DNA of 64,000 nucleotides from Pocillopora verrucosa (GCF_036669915.1 NC_089325.1:16656718-16720717), one strand, 5' to 3'. Shown: positions 1-11,650, numbered from the stretch's first letter. Numbers and translations are program-made. Notes: generated by a model not told the origin, from the sequence alone.

Positions 1-169
1 GTAGAGTTTATCATTTTGTCAATTTATGAATTGGAGTTAAGAAAAATGGAGGAAAATGCAATCAATTCTTACCATGAAAATCATAGGTGCTGCAACAGTC
101 ACCATTGACTGGTGACTGGACCACAATGAGAACTACTGGTTCTATCAGTAATTGTGTCATCCAATAAAG

Positions 170-221
<52 letters not shown>

Positions 222-399
222 GTGGCAGTGTATAGTTAAGTATGCCTAGGCATGATTACTTAAAGTCGGGCAGGTCAGCTGTGGCCGAGAAAACAAAACC
301 TATAAATATATATTTACAAATCTAAAACTATAAATCTAATTTGTTTATATTCATTAAAAAATTAGTGTCCATAACTGTTTGCTTTTGTCCATCAAAAAC

Positions 400-430
<31 letters not shown>

Positions 431-578
431 ACAAAAAATTTTTGAAATTCTTAAAATATTAAAAGATATAAAAATGTTTATATTTAAGTAATTAGCTAAT
501 AAGACTTTTCATAAAAATATTATAAAACTTGATTAATATGATATGTTTTTATAAGGATTTATTTGTTGAAATGAACTA
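1..578. other. AT-rich noncoding flank with microsatellites
   Basis: No coding potential is apparent. The stretch holds an (ATT)n microsatellite at about 172-220 and an A-rich AAAAC repeat at about 394-438. It lies beyond the 3' end of the nested retrotransposon, next to a LINE-derived fragment. Confidence 0.7.
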
Positions 579-958
579 TTATGAAAGTACTTTAAATGAT
601 CTGGTAATGTTCAGTGTACTTGATATTACTGCCTTTTGCATGTTAAATAAGGTCTTGTCAGCTTTTGTCTTGCCAAGAAGTAGTATAACATTCGCTCTCG
701 TTTCTGACGAATATCCTCCTAAAACGTCTATAATGATGTTATATTGCTTGATGGTGTAGCCCTTGTGCTGTTGTTTGAGTTCCCATCTTAAGGGTGCATA
801 TTTGGTGGTCTTTTCTTGATTCTTCTGCTTCCTGTTTTCTATCCAGGGGCAACTCATCTTTATGATCTTTACTGTTTCTGTCTCCTTTTCAACTATCCTG
901 ACATCTATTCGGTTGGCTCTTACTTCCGTATTTCCTGCAAATACTGGTACATCCCAGA
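579..958 (-). pseudogene. LINE-associated C-terminal domain fragment
   Basis: The minus-strand frame is open from about 958 to the stop at 579. It contains the blocks [27 protein letters not shown] and [20 protein letters not shown]. The same blocks recur on the same strand at 60596-60900 and, more decayed, at 60300-60511, so this is a repeated family. From memory, this segment follows the reverse transcriptase in some invertebrate non-LTR retrotransposons; that assignment is inference. No reverse transcriptase lies beside it, so it is a truncated 3' fragment. A (TAT)n microsatellite at 961-985 separates it from the Ngaro-like element. Confidence 0.5.
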
Positions 959-960
959 TT

Positions 961-985
961 TATTATTATTATTATTATTATTATG
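961..985. repeat. (TAT)n microsatellite at retroelement edge
   Basis: Eight TAT/ATT units run up to the 3' boundary of the Ngaro-like element at 989. The opposite boundary at 59973 also opens into a TTA/ATG-rich microsatellite, so the retroelement may have inserted into a trinucleotide array. Confidence 0.85.
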
Positions 986-988
986 ATT

Positions 989-1577
989 TTCTTGAATTCC
1001 CCGCACCCAAAAAACTGACAACCAGAAATGCGGTGCGGGATAAGCAGACAATTCTTAGCCCATTTATTGAACTAACCAACTAATCACAAGACAAAAACAA
1101 CTGTTTACACTGTTTAGACACCAAAAAATTAAACAAACTCTATACGTTCGACGCAGCCAAAGTAAATTGAATAAACAAAACCACTTATAATGACTGTCAA
1201 TCATCAGGAAAGCACAACTAAAAATCGTTACGAGGAAATGGATTACAGGATTCCAACCAAAAAATAAAAAAGAACAAAATTTAACTGTCCGCTTGTAAAA
1301 ATCCACAATGAAACTTGTTTACTGTTCAGCGAATATATACTTGCTAGTTTACATATCACACTTCTTTCCCATAATCTCACGCCGGCACTTAAAACACACT
1401 GCCGACACTTAAAACACTGCCGGCAAATGTACTCGTGCTCGGGAATTCAAGAAACCATTTATCTTTTGTTTCATTACGCTTTGCTACATTCAGGCAAAGA
1501 TAAATGAACAATTCTTGAATTCCCCGCACCCAAAAAACTGACAACCAGAAATGCGGTGCGGGATAAGCAGACAATTC
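989..1577 (-). repeat. Ngaro 3' terminal block: B1, A2, B2 direct repeats
   Basis: The 66-bp B repeat occurs identically at 989-1054 and 1512-1577; it contains CCCGCACCCAAAAAACTG. Between the copies, 1278-1511 matches the 5' A1 repeat at 59759-59973, including a duplicated start MDFYKRTVKF of the gag gene. The left A2 copy has about 20 extra bases from a small internal duplication of the CACTTAAAACACTGCCG word. About 223 bp at 1055-1277 are not shared with A1. Confidence 0.85.
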
Positions 1578-1842
1578 ACAATCAGTGGCAAAAGCATATA
1601 AGGATACAATATAAGGCAATGTTCATTAAGCAAACATATTTACAGTATAATAGACAGCTAATCGCTTGGATACCATAAGGGTACTGTCCAAAAATTGTTA
1701 AGCATATCCACCTGCGGCAAGGATTCTGTGTCATCGAGCAACGTTAGGCCATCAGAATTAATTGGGCAAATGTAAATCCCTCCATACTGCAACAAACAAC
1801 ACAACTCGCGCAATGTTTATCAAGCAAATCACATACTGAAAA

Positions 1843-2847
1843 TTAAAGAGCCAAATTTCTAGACACCACAAGGGTATTTTCCAAAGATTCATCGACATAA
1901 CCATCTGCGGCTTGGATACTGCGCCAACCACCATGTCTACGCCATACTCTCCCAGAAACTCCGCTGCGTGCTGCTTGGGAAGCACCACCTGAACGAAGGC
2001 TATGTAAACCAAATTTGTTCGAGTCCAAACCAAGTTCGGAAATCATTTGACGAAACTGTTCCCGTGCCCGAGAATATGACAGAGCAGCTTGTCGCAGCTT
2101 GTACCCGGCACCCAATTTCTGGCAGAGACAAAATAAAGACTGAGATGGTTGATGCTCTCCGCGCTCAAGGAATAACTCTAACAGTTTCACTGGACAAGAG
2201 CTGGAAGGTAAATGAGCAACTTTAACCACAGATCCCTGACGGAATTGATCGTTCTTACGCCTGCCCAGGAAAATAGACATGTGGGTGGTGCAAAACCTTA
2301 AGTCACAGGCACGTAAGTCACGCAGCTCTGACCAACGTAGGAAAGCACAAAAACGAAGCGCAACTAGTGACACCCTTTGTAGGTTCGGTAGAGAAGCACG
2401 AGGGTGACCATAGGAACGAATCAGCGCCCTGACGTGATGAGATTCAATAGGCTGCTTTTTCCTAGATGGACCAGCCAGGAGGCGTTTAAAGCCAGCCAAG
2501 GTCTGAGAAACGAGCAGATCATCAACAGGATTAGGACATCCAAGTTTCTTATGTAGCCATGCAATGCCATAAGCTGCTCCAAGGATTGACGAGCGAGATA
2601 AGCCTCGGTCTGAAAGACTTGTTAAGTAGAGAGCAACTGCGGTTGGGTTAGACTGTAAAGGAGGAAACGAGTAACACTTGCACCAGTCAATCCATCGATT
2701 GGCTGCCCCTGCATACGAAGACACGGTTGAAACGGCACAGTCATTAAGTATGACAGTCTTTAACAGTTCTACAAGCCTCTGAATCTCCGCGTTGCTCCGT
2801 TGGTAAGGCGACAAGCCTAAAGTGAAAATCAACAATGTCCAAAACAT
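1843..2847 (-). CDS. Ngaro/DIRS-type tyrosine recombinase
   Basis: This 334-residue ORF encodes the integrase that inserts the circular cDNA of DIRS-type retroelements by site-specific recombination, instead of a DDE integrase. A core-binding-like segment (about residues 35-125) precedes the catalytic half. The candidate catalytic residues are all present: Arg171 in FLRWSEL, Lys198 in GRRKND, His282 and Arg285 in HSLRSGG, His305 in RRHGGW, and nucleophile Tyr317 in DGYVDE. It lies downstream of RT/RNase H on the same strand and just before the B1-A2-B2 repeats, the expected place. It is the best-preserved gene of its element. The true start is uncertain; 2847 is the first ATG of the open frame. 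Confidence 0.88.
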   Translation of the reverse strand: MFWTLLIFTLGLSPYQRSNAEIQRLVELLKTVILNDCAVSTVSSYAGAANRWIDWCKCYSFPPLQSNPTAVALYLTSLSDRGLSRSSILGAAYGIAWLHKKLGCPNPVDDLLVSQTLAGFKRLLAGPSRKKQPIESHHVRALIRSYGHPRASLPNLQRVSLVALRFCAFLRWSELRDLRACDLRFCTTHMSIFLGRRKNDQFRQGSVVKVAHLPSSSCPVKLLELFLERGEHQPSQSLFCLCQKLGAGYKLRQAALSYSRAREQFRQMISELGLDSNKFGLHSLRSGGASQAARSGVSGRVWRRHGGWRSIQAADGYVDESLENTLVVSRNLAL

Positions 2848-3261
2848 GGCATTTTAAAGACAGGAACAACATCCAATCGCTACAGAACACTAAACGCGCA
2901 AGAAACACATCGTCTGCTACGAGAAACTGCCCACATGGCAAGTAAACACAGCACCAGCACACACTCCAGCACAAGGAGGCTTGGTCCACTCGGCGTCAAC
3001 TGGTAAGCAAATTCACACAAAGGATAGAGGAGTCCACTTGACTCTAAAAACGAACACACTACTGTGTCAGCAGTGCCCTCTCGGCTTGCTTCAGCTGCAC
3101 AACTCGTGCGTACTAGTACAGTTCCAAGTCCACTGACTTGCAAAAGAGCAAAGGCCCACACCTAGGCCAAAGAGGCTCAGATAGAACAAAAACAAATAAT
3201 TAGGATGAACAACTCGTTCAAGGTACTCATCTAATACCCGAAAAAATGTTCTACAGCAAAG
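2848..3261 (-). other. Spacer between RT/RNase H end and recombinase in Ngaro element
   Basis: The stretch is 414 bp long and belongs to the retroelement. A short minus-strand open frame at 2880-3161 has a Leu/Val-rich end but no recognisable domain. In related elements the recombinase frame can begin in this kind of region, so part of it may encode the recombinase N-terminus. Confidence 0.4.
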
Positions 3262-3533
3262 CTAAGGAAACACAATTCTCAAAGCAAATACTCTACATGA
3301 GGGAATGCCATGCCCGAAAAGATCCGCGGCTGCGGAACCAGGGAGAAAAGTAGATTCATGTAAAGGAATCTCCTGCCAGTCAAGAACAAAAGGGTGGAAA
3401 ACCCCGGGGCTTGGAGACACCAACGGCGACCAATGAGCAGACTGCCAAAAGGGGATAATGAGAGTGCCCTACTCTCTACCCAGCTTCATGTGATTGATAA
3501 CCCTGGGAATAAGGAACACTGGGGGGACCAACA
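3262..3533 (-). pseudogene. C-terminal remainder of Ngaro RT/RNase H
   Basis: The minus strand reads on from the codons interrupted at 57165: the frame continues with LVPPVFLIPR, then GTLIIPFW and SAHWSP, which I recognise as the usual end of DIRS RT/RNase H polyproteins. An in-frame TAG at 3469-3471 interrupts it, and the natural end is the TAG at 3262-3264. It begins directly at the AATT flank of the ISL2EU-like element, which is the main evidence that the two distant halves were once contiguous. Confidence 0.8.
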
Positions 3534-3537
3534 AATT

Positions 3538-3613
3538 CGCCGGTAACAAAACGAAAAAGGACCTGGGACCGAATTTCGATCGCAAAGCATGCATGGATTG
3601 ATTGGCTGGACAG
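3538..3613 (+). repeat. ISL2EU-like left terminal inverted repeat
   Basis: The 76 bp match the minus strand of 57087-57163 with a few substitutions and one indel. Shared words include CGCCGGTAACAAAACG and CGATCGCAAAGCATGC. The transposase start lies 75 bp further in. Confidence 0.85.
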
Positions 3614-3688
3614 GAAGACATGTTGACATACATGTGATGTAATTTATCCTGTTCAAAAGAGACTAATTCAAAGCTGTTTTGAAGGAAA

Positions 3689-5248
3689 ATGCCACATCAT
3701 TTTAGCTGTTGTGTGCCCCAGTGTACCAACAACTTTAGAAACAAACCAAATCTGGAATATTACAGGATTCCCAAGTGCGAAAAGGCTCGGAAATACTACA
3801 AAGTATCGCTTAGAAACGAATCGCTAAAGCTGGATTCTTCCCAAACGAGAATCTGTTCTGAACACTTTGAAGGTGGCCAAAAACTCAGCAGAAATCATCT
3901 GCCAACATTATTTCCATGAACAAAAGAGAGAAAATCAAGGAGAGAAATCTTTAAGCATGACTTTGTGCCAAAGAAAAGGAAAGTCGCATCAGTTGTTGTA
4001 TCTACTACTGATACTGACAGCAGTTACTCTGACAACAATGCCAACATTGTAACCCAAACAACACCGACCTCGACTGAATCACTGCACGAGGATCCATACT
4101 ATACGAGAGAAGTTCAACCTGAGGAAATACTGAATAATTTTCGAGAAGAACAACATCAATATCTTTCTAAACACACTCAAACTGACATAGATTTGGCATC
4201 ATTGGAAGAGGTATTGAATGAGGTATCTAAACTCAAGGAGGAAAACAAACAATTGAGAGATAAATGTGACCAGTGAACAAAAGAAAACAAACATTTGAAC
4301 TTTATTTCAAGTAATAGTGAAGTTTTTAATATTGAGAAGTACAAAGATAATCCTGATGACATTGCATTCTACACTGGACTCTCTGATTATGAAATGTTAA
4401 TGATGTGTTACAACCTAGTGAAAGACTCAGCTAAGAATATAAGCTACAATTATGAAAGAATATACTGTGACTTAGAAAGTACAAAACAACCTGGCAGACC
4501 TAGAGCACTATCAACATTCCAGGAATTCATAATGACTTTGGTGCGAATATGACTGGGATTGTTTGAGAGAGACTTGGGCCATAGGTTTAATGTTTCTCAC
4601 ATGTCTGTTTCAAGGATAACTAACTCATGGCTGAGATTTTTGAGGTCAGAGTTCGAGCCGCTTATACAGATACCACCTGATGATGTTTTGAAATTTCATA
4701 TGCCGAAAGTCTTCAAAGAAATCTGTCCTGACACTGTTGTCATTGTAGACTGCACTGAGTTCCAGATGGAAAAGCCATCGTCACTCGATGCCCAATCTGC
4801 CTGCTATTCATCCTATAAGAGCACTAACACAATGAAAGCTTTATTAGGAATCACACCAAGTGGAGTTGTCTGTTTTGTTAGTGAACTATTTCCAGGAAGT
4901 ACTTCTGATCTAGAAATAACAATGCAAAGTGGCTTTCTTGGCAAACTTAAAAGAGGTGACAAGGTAATGGCTGATAAGGGGTTTAATTGTCAAGATGAGT
5001 TAGCATCAGTTGGAGTTGTGCTAGTTAAACCTAATTTTCTAAAAGACAAAAAGCAATTTTCTACCAAAGAAACAGAACATAATAAAACAATTGCAAGTCT
5101 CCGTGTCCACGTGGAAAGGTTAATGGGACGTATTAAAAACTGGCATATTTTTGATTGTAAAATTCCCATTTCAATGTCACCTGTTGCCTCTGATATATTA
5201 ATTGTGGTGGCTGCTCTATCAAATTTTCTTCCTCCCTTAATAGACTAA
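3689..5248 (+). pseudogene. THAP-DDE transposase (ISL2EU/IS5-like), three in-frame TGA codons
   Basis: One reading frame runs 519 codons from the ATG at 3689 to the stop at 5246 and is broken only by TGA at 3917, 4274 and 4550. A THAP zinc finger (CCVPQC...CSEHF...LPTLFP, residues 1-76) would bind the TIRs. It is followed by a nuclear-localisation-like PKKRKVA, an acidic linker and a heptad-rich coiled coil (LEEVLNEVSKLKEENKQL). Then come a helix-turn-helix (HRFNVSHMSVSRI) and a DDE_4 RNase H-like catalytic core. Counting the TGA positions, the probable catalytic residues are Asp354 (IVDCTEF), Asp429 (MADKGFN) and Glu476 (VERLMGRIK). All three stops sit where Arg (CGA) would fit, as CpG decay predicts. 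Otherwise it is full length. Confidence 0.85.
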
Positions 5249-6000
5249 TTAGATTTTGTACATGTTCATGGTAGAGTGCATTTCATTGTTGATGTGTGAA
5301 ACACTTTGAAAGCAAAATTGTGCAAATTAGTGTTTCACTCTTATAATGAAATGCACCCAAGGTGTAAGATAGAGCAAAAACACGAACTTTGAAATGATAT
5401 TAAATAGTGATTGACAAATATTTAGTATGTAGTGACAAATTAATGATATCACTGGACCAGAATAGTTTTTAGTCTTGCTATAAAACAAATGCAATTGACA
5501 GAGACCACTTTAAATATATGGTACTGTCATTAAACTGTTCAGGATTGAGCACAAAGCAAAATGAAACAAAACTATTTATTCTAAAAATGAACAAAAGCTG
5601 CAGAATATAATACATTACATGATAATATATTTGCTTGACGTTTTGATCTGATAAATCTTTAAATTGTTTTCCACACATGTGCAGTCTACACTTTGATGCA
5701 TTAACTTTAACTATAACTAAATATATTATACTTTGCCTCTTTTGTATTCTTTTGTCCAGTGACAACTATTGTGGTTTATTAAACTTTGAAATTACAATAA
5801 CTGCACAGGTATTTAAAAGCCACTTATTTCAATAAATAGTGCCTGTTATTTTTGTTAGTATTTTAGCCTTTTTAAAGGTTACACTACATGTAGACCCATT
5901 ATGTCCAAGATAATTAAAATTGTGCAACTTATATTCAAGACTGCAAGGTTTTCTTTTACACTGTTCTAAATGAATTCATTTAAATCAATTTAGGCACAGT
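5249..6000. other. Spacer between convergent transposase and YqaJ genes
   Basis: This AT-rich stretch of about 750 bp holds the 3' ends of both convergent genes. I see no further gene, repeat or clear structure in it. Confidence 0.6.
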
Positions 6001-7006
6001 CTATTCAAATCTCAACTGACATCTTGCTAACCCATATTTGACTCGAGGATATGACATCTCTGGTAAAACTTGTTGTTGAAAGAAATTGCAAAGTTTAGGA
6101 AGAACACTTTCCCAAAACTCAGAGTTGAAGTTGACTCGCTCAATGTATAGCTCATTTCCTGTTGATCCCTTGACTACAAAATCTGTCCATTTACGCTGGG
6201 TTACAAACATCTGTTGTTGTATTTGATAGAAATACTTATGTCCAGTGTTCATCTTTAGATGGTTGTCACCACAGTCCTTACATATTCTTCTTTGAAGCAG
6301 ACCTTGTCTAAGACTCTCACTGTCATTTAACTGTATCAATTTCATTTCAAGAAGCCCAAGTGGTTGGGAAACATGAGGATCTGACACTAGACCATCAGGG
6401 GTGGCTGCTAAGAAACCATGGCTTTGGCTTATAAAAAGCCCACATGGCTCAACTGAAAGATTCCTGTAGCCTGAGTTATGCTTAGATGTAACATATAATC
6501 TTTCAATTTCTTCTTCTTTCTCTAAGCCCTGATTCATTGCAAAACTCTGATACTGTTTATTATACTGTAAGACATCTGCAAGTGCCTTTGTTGGTGATGT
6601 AGTGGGCTTCAAAGAGGCAACCCGGTAACATTTCGAAGCTGTTGTTCTACACTTTCTGTGATAATTCCAAAGCTTGTCCTTTGATTGTCCTCTAGTCTTT
6701 TGCTCAACTTTGGTAATTTCCTTTTCCTCTAGATTCAACTTTTTCTCAATTTCTTTGCATTTTTCACTTATTTCCCTTAGGGATGGTGGAAGGACTTTGA
6801 GCGGCGAAACAATGGTGTCTTCTTCTTTAACCTCTTGTGGCAGTATGTGACTCCAGCCAACAATGTTACCACTTTTGGTTTGATAGTCTTTGATAGTTTG
6901 TAACATATTGTTCACTTTGGCATCTGACCACGCTCTCTGATGTATAGCTCGAACATCTTTCCCTTTCTTGATATTTGGTGTTCTGTCAGTCTTAATTTGT
7001 TTGCCA
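6001..7006 (-). pseudogene. YqaJ-type nuclease domain, 3' half of the SAP-SWIM-YqaJ gene
   Basis: The minus-strand frame holds a basic linker (GKQIKTDRTPN, AIHQRAWSD), a helical region and a lambda-exonuclease/YqaJ-type PD-(D/E)XK domain. Visible motifs are GFLAATPDGLV (metal-binding Asp), LGLLEMKL (the E-x-K motif), YFYQIQQQMF and WTDFVV. A Cys pair lies in RRICKDCGD. Such nucleases resect DNA ends; in this transposon class the role in mobility is unknown. The open frame extends to 7137, but upstream of 7006 it is antisense sequence of the inner element, so that apparent start is not real. The 5' half of the gene lies at 56110-57078. No stop interrupts this half. Confidence 0.8.
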
Positions 7007-7008
7007 CG

Positions 7009-7038
7009 CTTGGAAATTTTGACCTCAAATTGGGCCAA
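7009..7038 (+). repeat. Left 30-bp TIR of the 49-kb element
   Basis: The sequence starts CTTGGAAATTTTGACC and ends AAATTGGGCCAA. It is the exact reverse complement of 56078-56107. The left flank ends in CG, which is repeated after the right end. Confidence 0.9.
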
Positions 7039-7087
7039 ACTCTTTCGGCCGCGCAGGGTCTGGGCCCATGTACACAAACAAATCAAA

Positions 7088-7723
7088 ATGGCGTCCCAAA
7101 GTGAGCCTGACCAAGAAGAACTTTTTAATGGGATCAAAGGAGCATTAAAGCGGCAGAAATCGAAATTCGAACGCCAGATTTCAAATGTTCACAAGTTGAA
7201 AGATCTAGATGAGACATTTAACGCACTAGAGAAACTGGCCGAAGCTGTTGTGAAAGGAAAATATGGTCCCCTTCGCTATCGACACGAGCATGAAATCAGT
7301 CATGTATATCCAATGTTGGAACGAACAATGATAATAGCTAAGAATGGAATTAATACACGCCTTACTCCACGGATGAGTAAAATCCATCCTTGGGTGATCT
7401 GTTTCGATGTTCCGATGCCGCAGGAAGTGTTCAGTCTATTAAACAAAGGGATCGTAAATCGCACAAGTTATGGTGTAGATGTTTCGGAGAAACCCGGTTC
7501 AGTGACAATAACATTCACAAATATGAGAAGACTGTGTGCTTTGTTCAATAAATTTGAGGACTGCGAAGCATTTACAAAGGAGCTAGGAGCTGGAAAAGGG
7601 GTGGTAAAACTTATTGTTGACGACAGGAAGAATGGAATTATGAGATACAAGTTTAAAGAGGAAATTTTACAATTTAATTTCCATTACGGGTACTGGAATG
7701 CATTTGGCATCATTCAGCATTGA
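7088..7723 (+). CDS. Conserved-looking protein of unknown function at the left end of the 49-kb element
   Basis: This intact 211-residue ORF starts at ATG 7088, in the context AAATCAAAATGGCG, 49 bp inside the TIR. The same frame is open further upstream to 6968, but that part crosses the TIR into the YqaJ gene and is not real. The N-terminus (MASQSEPDQEELF) is acidic. A helical, Lys/Glu-rich part follows (ALKRQKSKFERQ, ALEKLAEAVVKGKYG), then a mixed alpha/beta C-terminal half (HPWVICFDVPMPQEVF, GSVTITFTNMRRL, GVVKLIVDD). I recognise no domain and no catalytic motif. Its position mirrors the large gene at the other end, so it may be a transposition or DNA-binding partner; that is inference only. 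Confidence 0.65.
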   Translation: MASQSEPDQEELFNGIKGALKRQKSKFERQISNVHKLKDLDETFNALEKLAEAVVKGKYGPLRYRHEHEISHVYPMLERTMIIAKNGINTRLTPRMSKIHPWVICFDVPMPQEVFSLLNKGIVNRTSYGVDVSEKPGSVTITFTNMRRLCALFNKFEDCEAFTKELGAGKGVVKLIVDDRKNGIMRYKFKEEILQFNFHYGYWNAFGIIQH

Positions 7724-10700
7724 AACAGGAGCAGTTTGTTTTTCCAGTATTGATTGGATGCAGTGGTACATTCTTAAATTGTAATCGAGTCGAGACAACA
7801 ACATATATGTAATAGATATTATATTTATGATTTTATACACTTCTAACACAATTGTGGGTACATTAATTGTCTTATATGTTATTGTTGCAATGCCCTCAGT
7901 GGAATTAAAATATAGAAAAGGGGAACAGTCTCTGGCAGACCCCTAACAATAAAAATTATTCTCTTAAGGAAACTATTAAGCAGATTTACTAACAACACTG
8001 TACATTTAGAATATTCGTTACATTTAGAATATTTTTGACATTTATTATAGTTATAATTACATTTATATTCTTAATTAATTTAAATTTAAATCTGTATTTG
8101 TAATTGTATTGTGTTTAGCTGAAAAACCCTTTCTAGGGAGCATCAATAAAAGTATGTATGTATGTGTGTGTGTGCGTGCACCTTTGCACACCTATGGGGA
8201 CATTCATATGAATACACACCAGCAAAGTGGGGTCTGTTCAAATTGTGGGGACATTTTCAAGTCCCCACAAAAAAGTCCTCATAAATACGTTGTAATAAGA
8301 GAAAAGACCATCATAGTGAGGACTTTTTTAATGGTCCTCATAAGTCGGTTCGTATAACACACATCTTGAGTCCTCACAAGAAGGTAAAAACACAGAACCT
8401 GGAAAAAAGTTTTTTTGTGTCCTGAGGCACATGAAGAAGTGCCCAAGAAAACCATTAAGATACTTAGATTAACGAAAAAATCATATTTTAATGGTTTACA
8501 CACTCAAATTCTTCATAACGTACACACACTGTGTGTATTCAGATACACACAGTGCCTGAGTGATACTAAGAATTTCAGAGTGTACTTTGTTAAAAACTGT
8601 ATTCTTTACATTAATTCTTAATGTAAGTATCTTTATGACTTTTTTAGAGCACCTCCTAAGGTGCTTTATGGCTAAAAAAATTTTTCCAGTCTTTTGTTTT
8701 CTCCCTTTTTGAGAGGAATTAAGGTGTGTGTTCTCCGAACCAAAATAAAGGGACTCTTCGGGAGTCCTCATTATGAAGGTCTTATTTCAAAGAATTACCC
8801 TCTAAAGAACACAAGCACCACCCATTTTCTTTGATCAGGTTTTTATACTGAGGTGACACAGACTCTCAGACCCAAAAAGAACATCATCAAAGTCTCATTA
8901 TTATTATTATCATTTTTATTACTGCTAGTTCTCTTTTGGCAGAAGAGTTATCTTACCAAGGGATTTTGATTGTGCATGGAATCCTCTAAAGAGCTCTATC
9001 TAGTGCCTTTTTGATAGAACTTAACAATATATGTAACTTTATGGCTTTTTTGAGCACCTCTAAATGTGCTTATTGCTTCTTATAAGTTCCCTTATGTATC
9101 ATTCTTTCAGTACATCCAGTAGTGCCATGTCCAATCAGAAGATGTCTGTCTATTAGCAGAACTTTGAGTAATGTGTGGGCTGTTCTACACAGAGACATAT
9201 CATATTATGTCAGTCACCAGATTATGCAATGACTTAGAAAAACTGACAAAGTAGATGTTATGGGACCAAAGCTGTGTGGCACAGAATGCTGTACCAATCA
9301 CTGATTAGTTTTGTCACTACCAACTAATTCAATTTTCATCAAGGAAAATGATCTTTCCCTTGACTCCAAAGTGTTACCCTAAACTACAGTGAACACCTTT
9401 CACAGTCCTTAGGAAACAGATTGAACTAGATGCACTAACATATATAAAACAATGGCTCACTCATTTACATTTAGGCCATATATATTAGTACTGATCTTGC
9501 ATCTTTTAACTCATCTATGGCCCCCAAAAATACATGAAATTGACCACACTGTGTTTTCATTTTTTTACCTCTACATGTATTTATAGCAATAAGGCCCTAC
9601 ATTATCTTACATTAAAGTGTATTAAAATAAGAATTTCAGAAAAATTAGCATTAATTTGTTATCATATTTCAGGAAAAAAAGATTTTTCATCAAAATGTCA
9701 GTAATTATTATGAATAATTATTATGAAGTAATACAAAATTGATCCTCCAGATGTCAGCCACATTCCTGAAAATTTGAAAGGAGAAAAGTAAATTCTAAAT
9801 CTTTTCACAAAATTTTCATGTTTTCCAATATCAGTCAAACCCTTACTAGGAAGAAATATTTTTGGGAAAAATGGGGGTGTGTCAGCATGGGAGCAGGTTT
9901 GAAGTGTTACTAAGTAAATAAATATGCCCTCCACTATCCCTGCTAATCAATAGGAGGTCTCTTTGGCAAAACTAGCATCAAAACACAACTATCATAACTC
10001 ATGACTGACAAAGTTAAAATGAATGCTGCAAAGTGGCTTTTATGACATTCTTCACTTCTTTTTTTTTTTTTCTTTTTTTGCATCTTCAATTATTTTGTTT
10101 TTTTGTCTCTTCTTTGGTATTTCCTTTGAGTAACAAAACATCTAAAACCATTGACAGTGATTAAAATGGGAAATATTTTTTGCAAAACAATAAGCTATGA
10201 CACTCTTCGGTATGACACAATGCAAAGCAATTTCAATCATTTCTAGCATGCACTTCCAGGCACTATGGCAAAACCAAACTTTTAAATATCCCCTTTTCAT
10301 TTTATGATACACCACAAAGCATATGTTGTTCCCAGAGAAAGCTGAAATACTCCTAAACTCACTTTGGGTTTGGTTAGGAAATATGAGGAGCAGTGGGCTT
10401 AGTATTCACAGATGATAAATCATTCTCAGGGAATTCACAAAACTGTCTCACAATGTCCCTGGGGAAATGAACCGAAGTATAATTTCAGGCCTGAATATAG
10501 CACTCTCATCAGAAAAATAAACCTGATGCTCTTTAAAAATACGAGACTACTAACTGCTGGCGAAACAGAACTGGGGGCAGCAGAAGCAGAAGAAATTTGG
10601 GGGTCAACACCAACACATTGAAACAAAAATGTATTTCAAATGAAGTCAACATATCAAGTTCAAAACATATACCCTGATTTACTGCAAAGCCCTATAGAAA

Positions 10701-10880
10701 TGGTAACTGATATGATAGTAACTAACTATGGTGCACATTTGAACTCAAACTATAATCAACTAGTTTTTCAGTCTGTGGTTTTGCCAAAAATAGGCTCAAA
10801 CTGAAATGGAAAATCATAAGAGGGGTAAAATAGTTGTCAAAATTTTATAGGTTGTCTCAAAGTTCATTTTCAACATCTCC
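7724..10880. other. Noncoding stretch with MITE-like and simple repeats
   Basis: No supported gene. It holds a TG/TATG repeat near 8150-8180 and GGGGACATT / GTCCTCATAAG-type words at 8190-8400. T-rich runs near 10060-10085 are also present. Short open frames here have no recognisable motifs. Confidence 0.6.
8150..8400 (+). repeat. GTCCCCACA/GTCCTCATAA MITE-like repeat
   Basis: Repeated short words (GTGGGGACATT, AAGTCCCCACAA, GTCCTCATAA, GAGTCCTCACAAG) follow a TG microsatellite. The arrangement resembles, in inverted orientation, that at 52316-52745: GCACCTTTG next to a TG run, followed by GGAC words and ACACACC. It is likely one small nonautonomous element family; exact ends are not resolved. 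Confidence 0.4.
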
Positions 10881-11092
10881 TTAACCCTTTAACTCCCATG
10901 AGTGACCAAGACAGAATTTCTCCTTACAATATCAATGCAATATCAACCAGATAAGTCATGAGAATAGCAAAAAATATAAATTAGGGGATAATTTGTTGAT
11001 CCAATACTAAATTATCTGAACTAACATCATAAGAATTGTATGGTTGACAGTGAGGAGAATGACAAATTTGATCTGGGAGTTAAAGGGTTAAA
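10881..11092. mobile_element. MITE with TTAACCCTTTAACTCCCA ends, copy 1
   Basis: The 212-bp unit begins TTAACCCTTTAACTCCCA and ends with the inverse, TGGGAGTTAAAGGGTTAA. The interior is noncoding. Related units lie at 13928-14139 and 32623-32829, so it is a dispersed nonautonomous family. Confidence 0.65.
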
Positions 11093-11650
11093 GGCTTCTG
11101 TCTTCTGCTTGCAACTTCTTGACTTCATATCCACTCCTTCCTGCTTCATTTGTGGTGATCAAGCAACTCTTTAGAAGAGTCGTTCTACATTAATGTTCTC
11201 TAAAACTGTGGCGATAAGTACTCTTCTTGGCTGATATTTTGCTTACAATTTCACACACTAAGAGACTAGGTATCAGCCGGCAGTAAAATCCCATTGTATG
11301 ATTTCAACAGCTATAATCAATTAGTATATAACACACATTCAGTGAATGGTTTTTTTTTCATGTGCTGATTGGCTAGTTCAGAATTGAATGGCAAGTACCA
11401 TTCACCTCCGAACAGATGATGAGAAAAAATTGAACAACAAGAATTGAATTCCCACCATTTTTCGGTATATTAAAAGAAATAAACTAAGTTTATGGTTCTT
11501 GTGTGATATACTATATATACTGAAACAAATTAATCACCTCAGTGTCGATGAAAATGATGGATATTTACCCCCATGAATACAGAGGGTAAGTTTCTAAAGA
11601 TACTGTGATGCTGCGTCGGTGGGAGAGTATAGCAGCTAATTTAGAGATAA
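11093..11650. other. Noncoding spacer
   Basis: I see no gene or clear repeat; the composition is AT-rich and similar to its surroundings. Confidence 0.5.

Noticed and set aside
1064..1306. Separate small gene starting MDFYKRTVKF
   Set aside because: The start is the copied gag start inside the A2 repeat; the rest is spacer sequence.
6968..7137. Overlapping starts of two opposite genes
   Set aside because: The apparent overlap arises because each frame reads through the TIR junction into the other element; the real limits are 7006 and 7088.
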